NCBI GenBank assembly: GCA_023053685.1 | Contig: JALIGW010000026.1 | Location: 1,044,501-1,108,500, forward strand | Direction: 5' to 3' | Source of the DNA: Diadophis punctatus similis | Taxonomy: Eukaryota; Chordata; Lepidosauria; Squamata; Dipsadidae | Length of the DNA: 64,000 nucleotides | Shown: positions 11,150 to 30,851 of the stretch, one piece after another | Layout of the letters: each line of letters begins with the position of its first letter | Position numbering within the stretch: position 1 is the first letter of the stretch | The notes under the pieces: generated by a model | Database searches by the model: none | Seen by the model: only the letters and a program-made list of their open reading frames with translations | Told to the model about the DNA's origin: nothing | Program-made: the position numbers and the translations under genes

Positions 11150-13530
11150 GGTTTCCTGCGAGCCAAAATAACTAATAATTTAGAGACAGAAGTCTTGCTT
11201 TGCTAGTTTTCTGCTTGCAGGGTGAATTTTCCCACCCACCCACCCCAGGGAACATTGCCGCAAAGTGATTATTCTAGCAATGAAAAAAGAATTTTGATTA
11301 TTTTCAGAACTCTACCGTGTTAACAACGTGCTATTCTGGATTAGTTTGAGTTCCCAAAAGCTAATTGGGCCTTTGTGACATTTGAGGAGGTAACTTTTGT
11401 TTCCTCTAGTTAAATTCAATGTAATATGTGCGGTTTTTTTATTTTTTGGCGGGGCGGTGATGCTATTATCTTGAATATAAGGTGGGAATTAGAGGTTCGA
11501 TATAGCTGAGCAAAGCAAGACTTTTTCCCCCTGGGTTTTGATGCCAATTGGAGAATTTTCATTTTAAAATCGTTTTCAAACAGCCCTGAAGATATGTCAC
11601 GTTTTATGCTGTGTTTAAAGAGAATTTAAAATAAGAATTCTGCTTTTTCCAAGAACAACGTGGAAAAGATTATTTCCGTCATCCTTCCTGCTTCCACTCC
11701 CGATTTTGCAACAGGAAACATCCCGAGGGTCCATTTTATGGCTTTTTTTTTTGATAATGCATGATGGAACCAGAAACCAGGAGATGGTATCAAAACATTT
11801 CTAAATTTATACGTCAATAAACTGTAACCCTAACGGAACCCCACTGCAGGAAATGCATTTTTGCTTTGTTACAAAAGGAAGAAAATTAGCAACAACCATG
11901 GAGTTTCGAAAATTATGTTCCATATGTTCCCTAAATATTACATATTATCTTGATGGAGGGAAATTGTTCTGTAGTAAGGAGTACGTTGGGCACTTTTGAA
12001 GGCTGCCTGAAAATTAGCCTTACAGCTTTTATACAGCATAATCACTGCCAAATCTCTGTAGCTTAGTTTCCTGCCTCCTTCCGCAGAGCAAGCTTAAAGA
12101 GACACAAAAATGCAAAACTTGCATGAACAGTGAAACAGCCGCTTAGCATTTGACATTCCCAGTAGAAACGAGAGAAAGAAAGCTTGCCAAAAAATAATAA
12201 TATTGCTCTTCTCCCAAAATACATATTAGGTTTCTTGCAAGACAGAAATGATGGCTGTCTTCAACCATTTTTTTTTCATCTTTTCCTTGATAATTGTCTT
12301 TTTCTTTTTTTAATTTTGGTGGCAGCCATTGATTGGATACGATGTGCGATACGTGGCAGCTGGTTTTTAGGTGGCCTAAAAATTGTTCTTTGTTGGTTAA
12401 ATTGAATGTAAAAAAAAGTTAGGATTATGATATTTAAAATGTCATGTTGCAATGAAGGGATGAAAAATGTGTGTGTGTGTGTGTGTGTTAGTATGTCTGT
12501 GCATAAAAAATTCTAGTATCTTGCATATTGGGGTAGCATATACCGTAGCTCAAGATTTTTACACACCCGTGCGCACCATCCCACAAACCGCTTAGAATCA
12601 TTGAGCCTATTGTTACTTCCAAGTTCAGTGTGTAAAAATTCTTTTGTGAATCTCTCTGGCAACGCTCTTATTACACAAAGAGATAAATATGTTTGTTTGT
12701 TTTTGTCGGATATAATAGATCGGATCGACTCAATTTTGCTGACATTTTATTTTGCTGTCCTGCCAAACCTTGCTTTCGTTCTTTCATTTTTACATATTCC
12801 ACTACTTTCCGAAATAGCTTTTTTATATTTCCACTGGCTACATTGGCTTCCCGCTTTGAGCATCAGATTATGTAAAATTATGTAAAAAAAGAACTGATGG
12901 GGAAAAGATAGAATAAGGTAAAAAAAGAAATTGCCTGTGAAGTACGTAGAGATAGGTAAGAAGAATCTTGACTCAAGAGTGAGTTCAGAATTGTATAATT
13001 TGTACAGGAAATTCTCTACAGCTCTTTTGTCGATCTGTATTTTTTTTCTAATTCTGTATTTTGGGAACAGCGGAAATATGTTTTGCTTTTTTCTTTCTTT
13101 TTTTTAGTAGAGAGCAGTTGCCAATACGAAACAGGGTATTTTGTGTGTTGCTTTTAAATTCTTTGGCCAACACCATCTGTGAGCAAGCGAGCAAGCCAGC
13201 CAAGGGCAGCCATGAAGACACGATAGGAGCTCAGCCTGTCATTTTTTTTGACCTCTCTCTGCTGATCACCTTCTATCAGTGATAAAAATCCTGACCAGCT
13301 TTTGACTGGGGAAAGACTCGAAACTCACCCCCCACCTCAAATTCTGCAGAGATGCGTGTAAAAGTTTTGCACTAGCAAATTTGTTCTAGCTAGCACATCA
13401 ATTCCAGAGTGTTCTGTAGCTTTTCAGCATCGCTCAATTTAATTTTCTTCTTTTGTTTCTTAAATAAAGATTCTCCTTTGTAAAACCTGACTGGCCTCTC
13501 CGGTCTTTTAAAGGATGAAGGAATTCAATA
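11150..13530. other. TBC1D13-ENDOG intergenic AT-rich stretch
   Basis: No gene, RNA or clear repeat family was recognised here apart from a (GT)n microsatellite at about 12469-12488. The open frames are short, low-complexity and unlike known proteins. It may include a longer TBC1D13 3'UTR (AATAAA near 13465). Confidence 0.5.
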
Positions 13531-13537
13531 GACTTTT

Positions 13538-13831
13538 AGAATAGAATAGAATAAGAATAGAATAAGAATAGAATAGAATAGAATAGAATAGAATAGAATA
13601 GAATATAGAATAGAATAGAATAGAATAGAATAGAATAGAATAGAATAGAATAAGAATAGAATAAGAATAGAATAGAATAGATTAGAATAGAATAGAATAG
13701 AATATAGAATAGAATAGAATAGAATAGAATAGAATAGAATAGAATAGAATAAGAATAGAATAGAATAGAATAGAATAAGAATAGAATAGAATAGAATAGA
13801 ATAGAATAGAATAGAATAGAATAGAATAGAA
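13538..13831. repeat. (AGAAT)n pentanucleotide microsatellite
   Basis: Nearly 300 bases of AGAAT/AATAG units with a few one-base insertions. It joins directly to the 3' terminus of a LINE on the minus strand, so it is the grown tail of that LINE. Confidence 0.97.
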
Positions 13832-14575
13832 TTCTTTATTGGCCAAGTGTGATTGGATACACAAGGAATTTGTCTTTGGTGCATATGCTCTCAGTGTACA
13901 TAAAAGAAAAGATACGTTCGTCAAGAATCATGAGGTATAATACTTAATGATTGTCACGGTACAAATAAGCAATCAGGAAACAATCAATATTGATATAAAT
14001 TGTAAGGATACAAGCAACAAAGTTACTGTCATACAGTCATTAGTGGGAGGAGATGGGTGATAGGAACAATGAGAAGACTAATAGTAATGCAGACTTAGTG
14101 AATAGTTTGACAGTGTTGAGGGAATTATTTGTTTAGCAGAGTGATGGCATTCGGGGGAAAAACTGTCCTTGCGTCTAGTTGTCTTGGTGTGCAGTGCTCT
14201 ATAGCGTCGTTTTGAGGGTAGGAGTTGAAACAATTTATGTCCAGGATGCGAGGGGTCAGTAAATATTTTCACGGCCCTCTTTTTGACTCGTGCAGTATAC
14301 AGGTCCTCAATAGAAGGCAGGTTGGCAGTAATTGTTTTTTCTGCAGTTCTGATTATCCTCTGAAGTCTGTGTCTGTCTTGTTGGGTTGCAGAACCAAAAC
14401 CAGACAGTTACAGAGGTGCAGATGACAGACTCAATAATTCCTCTGTAGAACTGTATCAGCAGCTCCTTGGGCAGTTTGAGCTTCCTGAGTTGGCGCAGAA
14501 GGGGACAGTTGTTTTGAAGGATTATATTTGGAGAGGCTTTGAAAGGGCTTTTGCAGAAATCGGAATTAAAGTAGA
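13832..14575 (-). mobile_element. CR1/Rex-like LINE 3' end (RT C-terminus and tail)
   Basis: The minus strand encodes a recognisable non-LTR C-terminal segment (IFTDPSHPGHKLFQLLPSKR and RRYRALHT). An untranslated tail follows, ending CTTGGCCAATAAAGAATTC and then the pentanucleotide array. The frame is broken by stops, so it is a dead 5'-truncated copy. Confidence 0.8.
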
Positions 14576-14619
14576 CAAAGGAACTGGACTATTTTTATTT
14601 ACTATTTTCATTTATTCCT

Positions 14620-14695
14620 CAGCTACGCTGGCTGGGGAATTCTGGGAGTTGAAGTCCACTCATCTTAAAGCTGCCAAGGTTGAGAAACACTGAAA
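14620..14695 (+). repeat. hAT-type MITE fragment
   Basis: Right half of the family typified at 32744-32865: GGGGAATTCTGGGAGTTGAA, then CAAGGTTGAGAAACACTG. The left half is missing. Confidence 0.65.
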
Positions 14696-15179
14696 TGGAT
14701 TAACAAAGAGGTAGTTTAAATATCTTCAAGGACAGAGGGCCTGAAAGTGCAAAGAATACGGACGTTCCTTAAAACGGAAATGCCCGATGGCTAGCAAATC
14801 TAAGATCTCATTCTCAGGGCTTTAATTGGGAGGATAAAGTGGCCACTTTCTACTAGCTTTTTCTTCCCATCACAACAGCCTTATGAGGTAGGCTGGGTGG
14901 AAAGAACAAGGGAACTGGGGGATGGGGATTTTCAGCTGGATCTTCCGGCGCTTCCAAATTTTGCCCCGTTGGTGTATACATTTATGATTTTGCGACTTAT
15001 CGGCCGTCCGCAGTGCGAAGAGAGGCAGCGCTCCTACTCCAGAAAGTGCCAATGGACGGACGTCCTGTCCTGTCCGCCCAAATACCTCCTGGCCCCACCT
15101 GCTCAGCGCCGTTGCCCCTTTAAGAAGCGGCCAGGAGCTTCCTTGTATCACTTTCTAATCCCTTTCTTCCTCCCAACGT

Positions 15180-15770
15180 TCCATTCCTTTGATCCCGGCG
15201 CGTTCCATCCCGAAGCGGCTCCGCGGACGGGAATGCGGCGCTGGTGGAGCAACCTGGCGCCCGCGGCGGCCTCGCTGGCCCTCGGGCTGGGCTTGGGCGC
15301 CGCCTGGGCCGGTGGGCAGAGCCGGGAGGGGGCGTCCGCGGAGGGGCTGCTGGCGCGGCTGCCCGTCGTGCCGGTGGCGGCTGCGGCGGCGGCGTCCTTG
15401 GAGGTGGGCCGGGGCGGGAGCGGCGAGCTGGCCAAGTACGGCTTGCCGGGGCTGTCTCAGCTGCGGAGCCGCGACTCCTACGTGCTGTGCTACGACCCGC
15501 GAGCCCGAAGCGCCCTCTGGGTGGTGGAGCGGCTGGACGCGGCGGCCCTTCACGGCTCCTCCGAGCGGGCCGCCTGCGACTTCCGCGAGGACGACTCCAT
15601 CCACCCGTATCACCGCGCCAGCAACGCGGATTACCGGGGCAGCGGCTTCGACCGAGGCCACCTGGCGGCCGCCGCCAACCACAAGTGGAGCCAGAAAGCC
15701 ATGGGGGACACCTTCTACCTGAGCAACATCGCCCCCCAGGTAAGCTGGGTGTGAGTGAGAGGGGAACGGA
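15180..15770. promoter_or_regulatory. CpG-rich island over ENDOG promoter and exon 1
   Basis: The base composition turns strongly GC- and CpG-rich just before the ENDOG ATG and stays so through exon 1, in clear contrast to the AT-rich flanks. A CCAAT box sits near 15048. This fits an unmethylated housekeeping promoter whose island extends into the first coding exon. The transcription start itself is not visible. Confidence 0.7.
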
Positions 15771-17323
15771 TGGATGCCCTCCCGTACCCCAGCCGAGACT
15801 CCTCACTTAGATTTACTAGGGTTTCTGGCTGATTCCGAGCCTCCTGCCAAGAAGCCAAGTCCTCGAATTTCAACTACAATTCAGCCCAAGCAAGACATTG
15901 GTTAGGACAAATTTTGTCCTGTTTTACAACCTTCCTTTCCACAGTTGTTAAGTGAGTCACTAGTTAATAACAATTGTGAATCTGGCTTCCCAGTGGACTG
16001 CCTGTCAGAAAGTCACTAAAGGCGAGCAGATGATCCCCCAGACACTGCAATGGTCGTAAATATGAATCAGTTGCCAAGCGTCCGAGTTTTGATCATGTGA
16101 CCGTGGGGAGGCTGCAGTGGTCATGTGTGAAAAACGGTCATAAGTCACTTTTTTCCGTGCTGTTGTAACTTTGGCCACTAAACGAATGGGTGTAACTTGA
16201 GGATTCCCTGCACTTTTGAATGTTCTAACATTTTATTACCTCTCTTGCCTTCTAACCTGGTGGCTTTCGCTTCCTAGAATCCTCATTTAAATCAAAACGC
16301 CTGGAATAACTTGGAAAAATATTCTCGGAGTTTAACGAAGACTCACCAGAATGTTTATGTCTGCACCGGACCGCTTTTCCTACCCAGGTACCTGTGCCTC
16401 AGTTTCCCCTTTCCATCCCGTAGCAATCCCACCTGTCGCAGGATCCAAGGGAAAAGGCGCTGTTAAAAAATGAATTTTTACCACGAGGTTGACCAATAGA
16501 TCCAAGCAGATCTTAAAGCAACGTGCCTGGTTGCCACGGAATAGAAAAATTTTGGGTGCAGAATAAAATTCTATATTTCTGCAACCTCTGTGGCAAACTC
16601 ATCCTGCTGGTTTCTTTTATTGGCCGAATGTCATTGCAGAAATTTAATTTAATGCCATTAAAGCATGGTTGTGTCATGCAAACATTTGTATTTAGGCTAT
16701 TTATTTATTTTTTAAACTTACTATATGTGTAAAACAATTAAAAGTTGTCAACTATAAGAGGTAGTGCTCATAAACAATTAACAAGATCATTCATCTTTAA
16801 AAAAATTAGAAAATTTGAAAGATCTCTAATCTTAAAAAAGAAGAAATTGAAAACACAAATTCTTGTAGGAAATTTGTTTTGTGGTTGTTTGTAGAGGGGA
16901 AAAAAAGCACTTTGTATTTTATAAACACCTGGAGTTAAAACTGAGCACACAAATTCATGCGGTGAGGACTAGAAACTTATACGTTGCCTTTTGGGGGGCT
17001 GAATAGAGGTGGTTTGTAAGGACCGTTCTCTCCGCAGGATGGAGCCAGATGGGAAGATGTACGTGAAGTACCAAGTCATCGGCCGAAACCACGTGGCCGT
17101 CCCCACCCACTTCTTCAAGGTGCTGATCTTAGAAAAACCCCGGGGGGAAGTAGAGCTGCAGTCCTACGTCATGCCCAACGCGCCCATAGATGAGAACGTC
17201 CCCCTGGAACGCTTCCTGGTCCCCATTGAGAGCATCGAGAGGTCCTCGGGCCTCCTCTTCGTCCCCAACATCATGAAAAAAACCACCAGGTTGAAAGCCA
17301 TCACGGCTGGGAGCTCGGCCTGA
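15233..17323 (+). CDS. ENDOG: Endonuclease G, mitochondrial
   Basis: DNA/RNA non-specific nuclease of the beta-beta-alpha metal family, held in the mitochondrial intermembrane space and released to nuclei during apoptosis. Exons are 15233-15739, 16278-16387 and 17038-17323 (TGA), giving 300 aa against 297 in human. Residues 1-60 form an Ala/Gly/Arg-rich, acid-poor presequence with a hydrophobic stretch, as expected for mitochondrial import. The catalytic signature DRGHLAAAANHK has its general-base His at residue 143, and the metal-binding Asn is N165 in FYLSNIAPQ; both are shifted by two from human H141/N163. The C-terminal half (KYQVIGRNHVAVPTHFFKV and VPIESIERSSGLLFVPN) matches the family closely. 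The reading frame stays open upstream of 15233, but nothing there resembles the family, so the ATG starting MRRWWS is chosen. ENDOG converges on SPOUT1. Confidence 0.97.
15855..16212 (+). repeat. Tigger-like MITE in ENDOG intron 1
   Basis: Contains AAGTCCTCGAATTTCAACTAC at the left, the internal GATCATGTGACCGTGGGGAG phrase, and AACTTGAGGATTCCCTG at the right end. Confidence 0.75.
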
Positions 17324-17387
17324 TGAGACGGACTGCCAGCCGTCAAACACCCCCCCCCCCGTGGGCCGTGACTGGCGTCTGAATAGA

Positions 17388-17680
17388 GGTAGTCCTCGCT
17401 TTGCGGCCACAATTGAGCCCATAAATCTCTGTGGCTAAGCAAGAGAGTTTGTTCCCTGCGTTTTGGCCGTAATTTACAACTTTTCCCGCCCTCGTTTTTA
17501 AGTGAATCGTTGCAATTGTTAATCTGACTTCCCCATGGATTTTGCTTGTCAGAAGGTCGCAAGTGGGGATCACATCACTCTGCAACCGTCATAAATGTGA
17601 GTCATCTGCCAAGCCTTTGAAATTTGGATCACATGACCATGGGGATGTTGCAACGGTCGTAAGTGTGAAAAATGGTAATT
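17388..17680 (+). repeat. Tigger-like MITE in ENDOG 3'UTR, right end missing
   Basis: GAGGTAGTCCTCGCTTTGCG at the left and the internal phrases up to GCAACGGTCGTAAGTGTG; the right terminus is lost. It lies between the ENDOG stop and its polyadenylation signal. Confidence 0.75.
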
Positions 17681-17892
17681 GGGGAAGAGCGTTTAGTCTC
17701 TCTTAGAAACGCTAAGAATTTTTTTTAAGGATTTTTCCAGTTCCAGGGAAAAAAATTGGGGGGGGGGCATCAGCAAGGTAGAGGGGTTGTCGCCTCATCT
17801 CAGGGAAAACAAGATGCTGTTCTTTGCCCAAACTCAGGTTGAGCATTTTGGGGCAGGGAGAAATAATTGATACCTTCAAATCTGTTTTGCAC

Positions 17893-17898
17893 AATAAA
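17893..17898 (+). promoter_or_regulatory. Candidate ENDOG polyadenylation signal
   Basis: First AATAAA after the ENDOG stop codon (570 bases downstream). It implies a 3'UTR of about 590 bases that contains one Tigger-like MITE copy (about 17388-17680). The candidate SPOUT1 signal on the other strand lies only about 150 bases further on. Confidence 0.55.
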
Positions 17899-18045
17899 AC
17901 AAGACAAATTGCTCGGAGATGGTCCTGGAATTTCCCCCCCCAAAACCAGCCGATCTCTGAAATTCTGCCTTGAATCTGTAAGCATGGTCCTCGAATTATG
18001 ACTACAACTGGGACTTGGGGGAGGGGGGACAGCCCCCTTCTCCTA

Positions 18046-18051
18046 TTTATT
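18046..18051 (-). promoter_or_regulatory. Candidate SPOUT1 polyadenylation signal
   Basis: AATAAA on the minus strand, about 470 bases past the SPOUT1 stop codon. It places the 3' end of SPOUT1 almost against the predicted 3' end of the convergent ENDOG transcript. Confidence 0.5.
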
Positions 18052-18522
18052 TCTGCCATGTAAATAATGCTTTAAAAATCTATTTTTCCCCACCAAGAGA
18101 GGACAAAGCAGCCTCTCTTCGTTCAGCTCCCACCACAGTTTCTGGTTTGAGTGAGGTGGTTGCGAGTCCCTCCATCGCTATAAACAACTTAAAAAATACC
18201 AACATGAATAAAATGCAGGTGTGGCCCCTCCGCTTTTTGAAGGGGAAGGAGCTGCAGAATTCTGGGAGTTGAAGTCCACACCTTGTCAATTTGCCAAATT
18301 GAAGACGTTTGTTCTGTGGTCCGTCTCAAACCCCATGGGTTCATGGGTGTCACCATCTCGACACCCCCTCCCAGGGGGTGCATTTGGTCCATTTAGGGGC
18401 AGCTGGACCGGTCCTTACGCATTTGTTCCTCACCCGAGGGATTATCCCAAACCGTAACAAAAACAGGTTTGCTTCGATTCCTTCTTGTTTGGCCCCCCGA
18501 GGGTTTGACTCGCATCTCGCAC

Positions 18523-27165
<8,643 letters not shown>

Positions 27166-28121
27166 GTTGCAGCCAGCCAATCCCGGGCCGGCAACTTCCG
27201 GAGGCGGCCGCTGATTGGGTGGGGCGAGAAGTAGCCACAGACTGATGAAAAGTAGAGGGGGCCATCCGGCTGCATATATGGGAATTTGTGAGATTGCTTT
27301 TTGTCCTTTCCTTTTTTCTTTTCCCTTCTCCTTTATTCCTTCCTTTCCTCTCCCTTCTATTTTCTTTCTCTCCCTTTCCTTTTCCCCTTCTTTTCCTTTC
27401 TTTTTTCTCTCTTTTTCTTTCTCCCGTCGTCCCTCTTTCTCTGAATTTTTTTGTGTCCTTGTAACCCAGTTTTTGTGTGATTTTTCTGCTGGTGTTTTTT
27501 TTTTTAAACTCCTTTTAGCTATTTTTGTGGGGATGGGATGGGGGAATGTTCCTTTTTATTCACTAAAAGAAACACTTAAAATGAGAAAAAGAAAAAAACA
27601 CCCAACGGTTCTCTTGCTCTGCGTTTTGTGAAGCAAAGACTAACATTGACATAACTCCAAGTAACATTTCAAAGTTACTTGGGTAGGATATTGAGACCTC
27701 AGGTTTAAAAATATGTCCGGTGTGTATGTGCCAAGAGTGTATTGAAGACCCCCTTGGTTTCACCAGCCAGGTTCAAGCAACCTCCAAAAAACACACGGTG
27801 GTGTGAACCTGGCTGAAACTATTCGGGTTACGTTTGACCTAGCGCATCAACACGAAACCCTTGCAAAGTTGTTCATGTAACCATGAAAGGTGACCATAGC
27901 CTCTTCCGTTGATGCATCCAAGCAATACGGGGTTCATGCTGGCTTATTGTGGTCTGGCGGACAACCACTGTAGGTTAAAATTGACCGTGGGAATGAGAGG
28001 GGAGCCCAACGTCCCGAATTGCTGCTCTGTGCGTGAGTTTTACGGTCCCTTTGAGGCAGCTCTAGGATTCTACACATGGCTGGGAACAAACGCTTTGCAG
28101 ACAAACAGCATGGAGTGTAAC

Positions 28122-28127
28122 TTTAAT
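28122..28127 (-). promoter_or_regulatory. Candidate KYAT1 polyadenylation signal (ATTAAA)
   Basis: The common variant ATTAAA on the minus strand, about 295 bases after the KYAT1 stop codon. No AATAAA was noticed between it and the stop. Assigned by position only. Confidence 0.35.
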
Positions 28128-28420
28128 TAAAACTTGACACCCTGAGAAGGTAGGAAGCCCTGGGAGGTTTTCAGCATCTCCGGGTGTGTGGATATTCTTT
28201 GACACACAACTGCATCGCCACTGGGCTGAGTGGCAGCTCCCATCATCTTGCCGAGACCTCGGAAGACCAGCCGGCCAGGAGCCTCATAGACCCTGCGGAG
28301 GGAGGAGAAGGAAAGATACCGTAATCAGCATCAAATGGCCCAGGAAATCAGTCTCCCCATAAGGGCAGGTGTGCCAATGTCCCAAAGCTTGCCTCTGCTT
28401 CTCTCCCCAGGCCCGATGAG

Positions 28421-30496
28421 TCACTGGTTTTGCCTTTCCTGGCTCCATTCCTTCAAGATGTCCCCGGCGGCTTTCAAGGTCGAGTCCTCCTAAAAGGTTG
28501 AAAGAAAAAAGGATGAGCTTTTAAAAAAACAATATGTATTTTTTATTGAATCATTCTTTTGAAAAAGTGATAAATTAGACATGAAACAGGATTAGCTCAG
28601 GACAGGAGAAAGGCAGAGGGAAATGAGAAAGGAAGGAAGTAAATGGATGAAAAGGGGGAAGGGAAGGGAAGGGAAGATTTTGATCACGTGACTGCGGAAA
28701 TGTTGCAACAGTCATAAGTGTGAGGAATGGTCGGTCGTATGTCACTTTTTTCACTGCCGTTGTAACTTTGAACGGTCGCTAAACGAATTATCTGTAAGTT
28801 GAGGACTACCCTGTATGTTGGATTGGGCAGGTTAAAAAAAAATATCCACAATTCCAAGGCGATCCTTCTTTCTAGTTTGCTTTGAAACCCAGACTGCAAA
28901 AGTAACTTTTAAACGTGATCTGTTCTTCGCGGATACTTCACCTTTGCAAAGCAGAAACGCAGAAAATGGTCAAAATTCCTCTTCTGCGGGAGGCTGTAGA
29001 AAGCAGAGACAGGAATGGAAGCCAGACGCTGTAGGGGAGGACACGAAAAATCAGCACAAAAAGCAAAATACGTCTCTTCCCCTCCCCCAGAAATAAAAGA
29101 AATAAAGAAATAAAAAGTAGAGCTGAGAGCAGAATTTATTCCATGTTAAGGTCATCAAAGTATCAGCCACTTTGTGATTTCCACTCAAAAGGCAGTTTGG
29201 GAAGTTTCAATGTCTTCTTGTCCACCGCCCCTAAAAATGTGGGGTTCACCTTTCTCCCCCCCAAAAGAAAGAAAAATGGGACAAAACTGGCTGCTTTTCA
29301 GTGCTTCCTCCCACCTTTAAAATGCTCTCAGCTCAGAATAAAACATCAACAAAGGAACATTTTTTATGTTGTAAGATGCCAAGAGTCATTGGATAGGAGA
29401 TGCGCGGCAAATAAATTGCATAAACAAACAAATAAACATACATATTTATTCCAGTTCCTCTGGAGGCATGTTTTAGAATTGAATTATTGGGGTTGCCAAC
29501 TTATCGTAAAGAAAGTGATCAACTAATCAAGGAGAGATCCAATCTAGAACCAAGGAGACATTTCCTGACAGGGAGAAAAAATTCATCGGCGGAATGGCTT
29601 GTCTCCAAAAGTTGTGGGTGCTCCATCAATGGAGGTTTTGAAGAAGAGACTGGACAGCCACTTGTCCAGAATGGTAGAGGGTCTCCTGCTTGAGCAGGGG
29701 GTTGGACTAGAAGACCTCTAAGGTCCCTTCCAACTCTGCTGTTCTGTATTTTGTTCCCCTTCTTGGGTTGTAGCAAGAGCCCACTGGGGAAGCTTTAGAG
29801 CCCCAGTAGAGGAGAATGATTTGAGGCTCAGGGTTGAAATGAGGGGTCCTTCGTGCTCAGAGAGACCCCTCTTTAGAGCCCCACCTTCTCCGCTCACCTT
29901 GTTCTTAATCATCCATTTTGCAAAAAGGAAATCGTAGGGTTCTTCCGAAGGCGGCAAATCAATTTCTGGAAGAGAAGACGAAGGATGATGGCAACCTCCG
30001 CTGTTTCTTCACAGGTATTTACTAAAGTTCCCATCATCCCCAGCACATTTGGCGTGGCTGGGGGCAAACTCACTAAACGTCGAGAGGTCGGCAATCAGGA
30101 AATAGGTGCCCTCTGGCACGATGGGTTTCATGCCCACCGAGACCAGGCTCTCCACCAGCAGATCCCGTTTCCGCTGAAGCTCGTTGGGCAGCTGCACAAA
30201 ATAGCTCTCGGGCTTGCCAAGGCGCCCCAACTCTTCTTCAAACCCATGGGCCACGGCCTCCTGCTGAAGCAAAGGTGAAAGAGAGAACGATGGGGCAGCA
30301 AGCCAGCGCCGGATGGGGCAACGATCAAATTTATTGAACAAGCCATGGGCAATGGGCTTTCCAGAGCTTGGGAAAGAGGATGGCAGTTTGCAAAATATTA
30401 ATAGGGTGGGACTCAGGGATCTTCACCCTAGATAATAGATGATAATAGATAATAGACAGATAATAAATAGATGATAGATAGACAGATGAGATAGAT

Positions 30497-30567
<71 letters not shown>

Positions 30568-30569
30568 GA

Positions 30570-30615
<46 letters not shown>

Positions 30616-30722
30616 CAGACAGACAGACAGACAGATAATGGATAGACAACAGATAACAGATAATAGACAATAGACAGATAATAAATAGATGATAGATAGA
30701 CAGATGAGATAGATGATAGATA

Positions 30723-30753
<31 letters not shown>

Positions 30754-30790
30754 GATAGATAGATGATAGATAGATGATAGATAGATAGAT

Positions 30791-30851
<61 letters not shown>

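Noticed and set aside
14897..15232. Open frame extending ENDOG by 112 residues upstream
   Set aside because: It resembles nothing in the ENDOG family. The ATG at 15233 gives the usual length and mitochondrial presequence.
17790..17825. Another possible SPOUT1 terminus (NSILFSLR)
   Set aside because: No polypyrimidine tract before the AG, and it would lie beyond the better exon.
18080..18289. Alternative SPOUT1 last exon (ATTSLKPETVVGAE...)
   Set aside because: The phase after exon 11 does not fit and similarity to the family is weak. The exon at 18523-18600 fits phase, acceptor and sequence.
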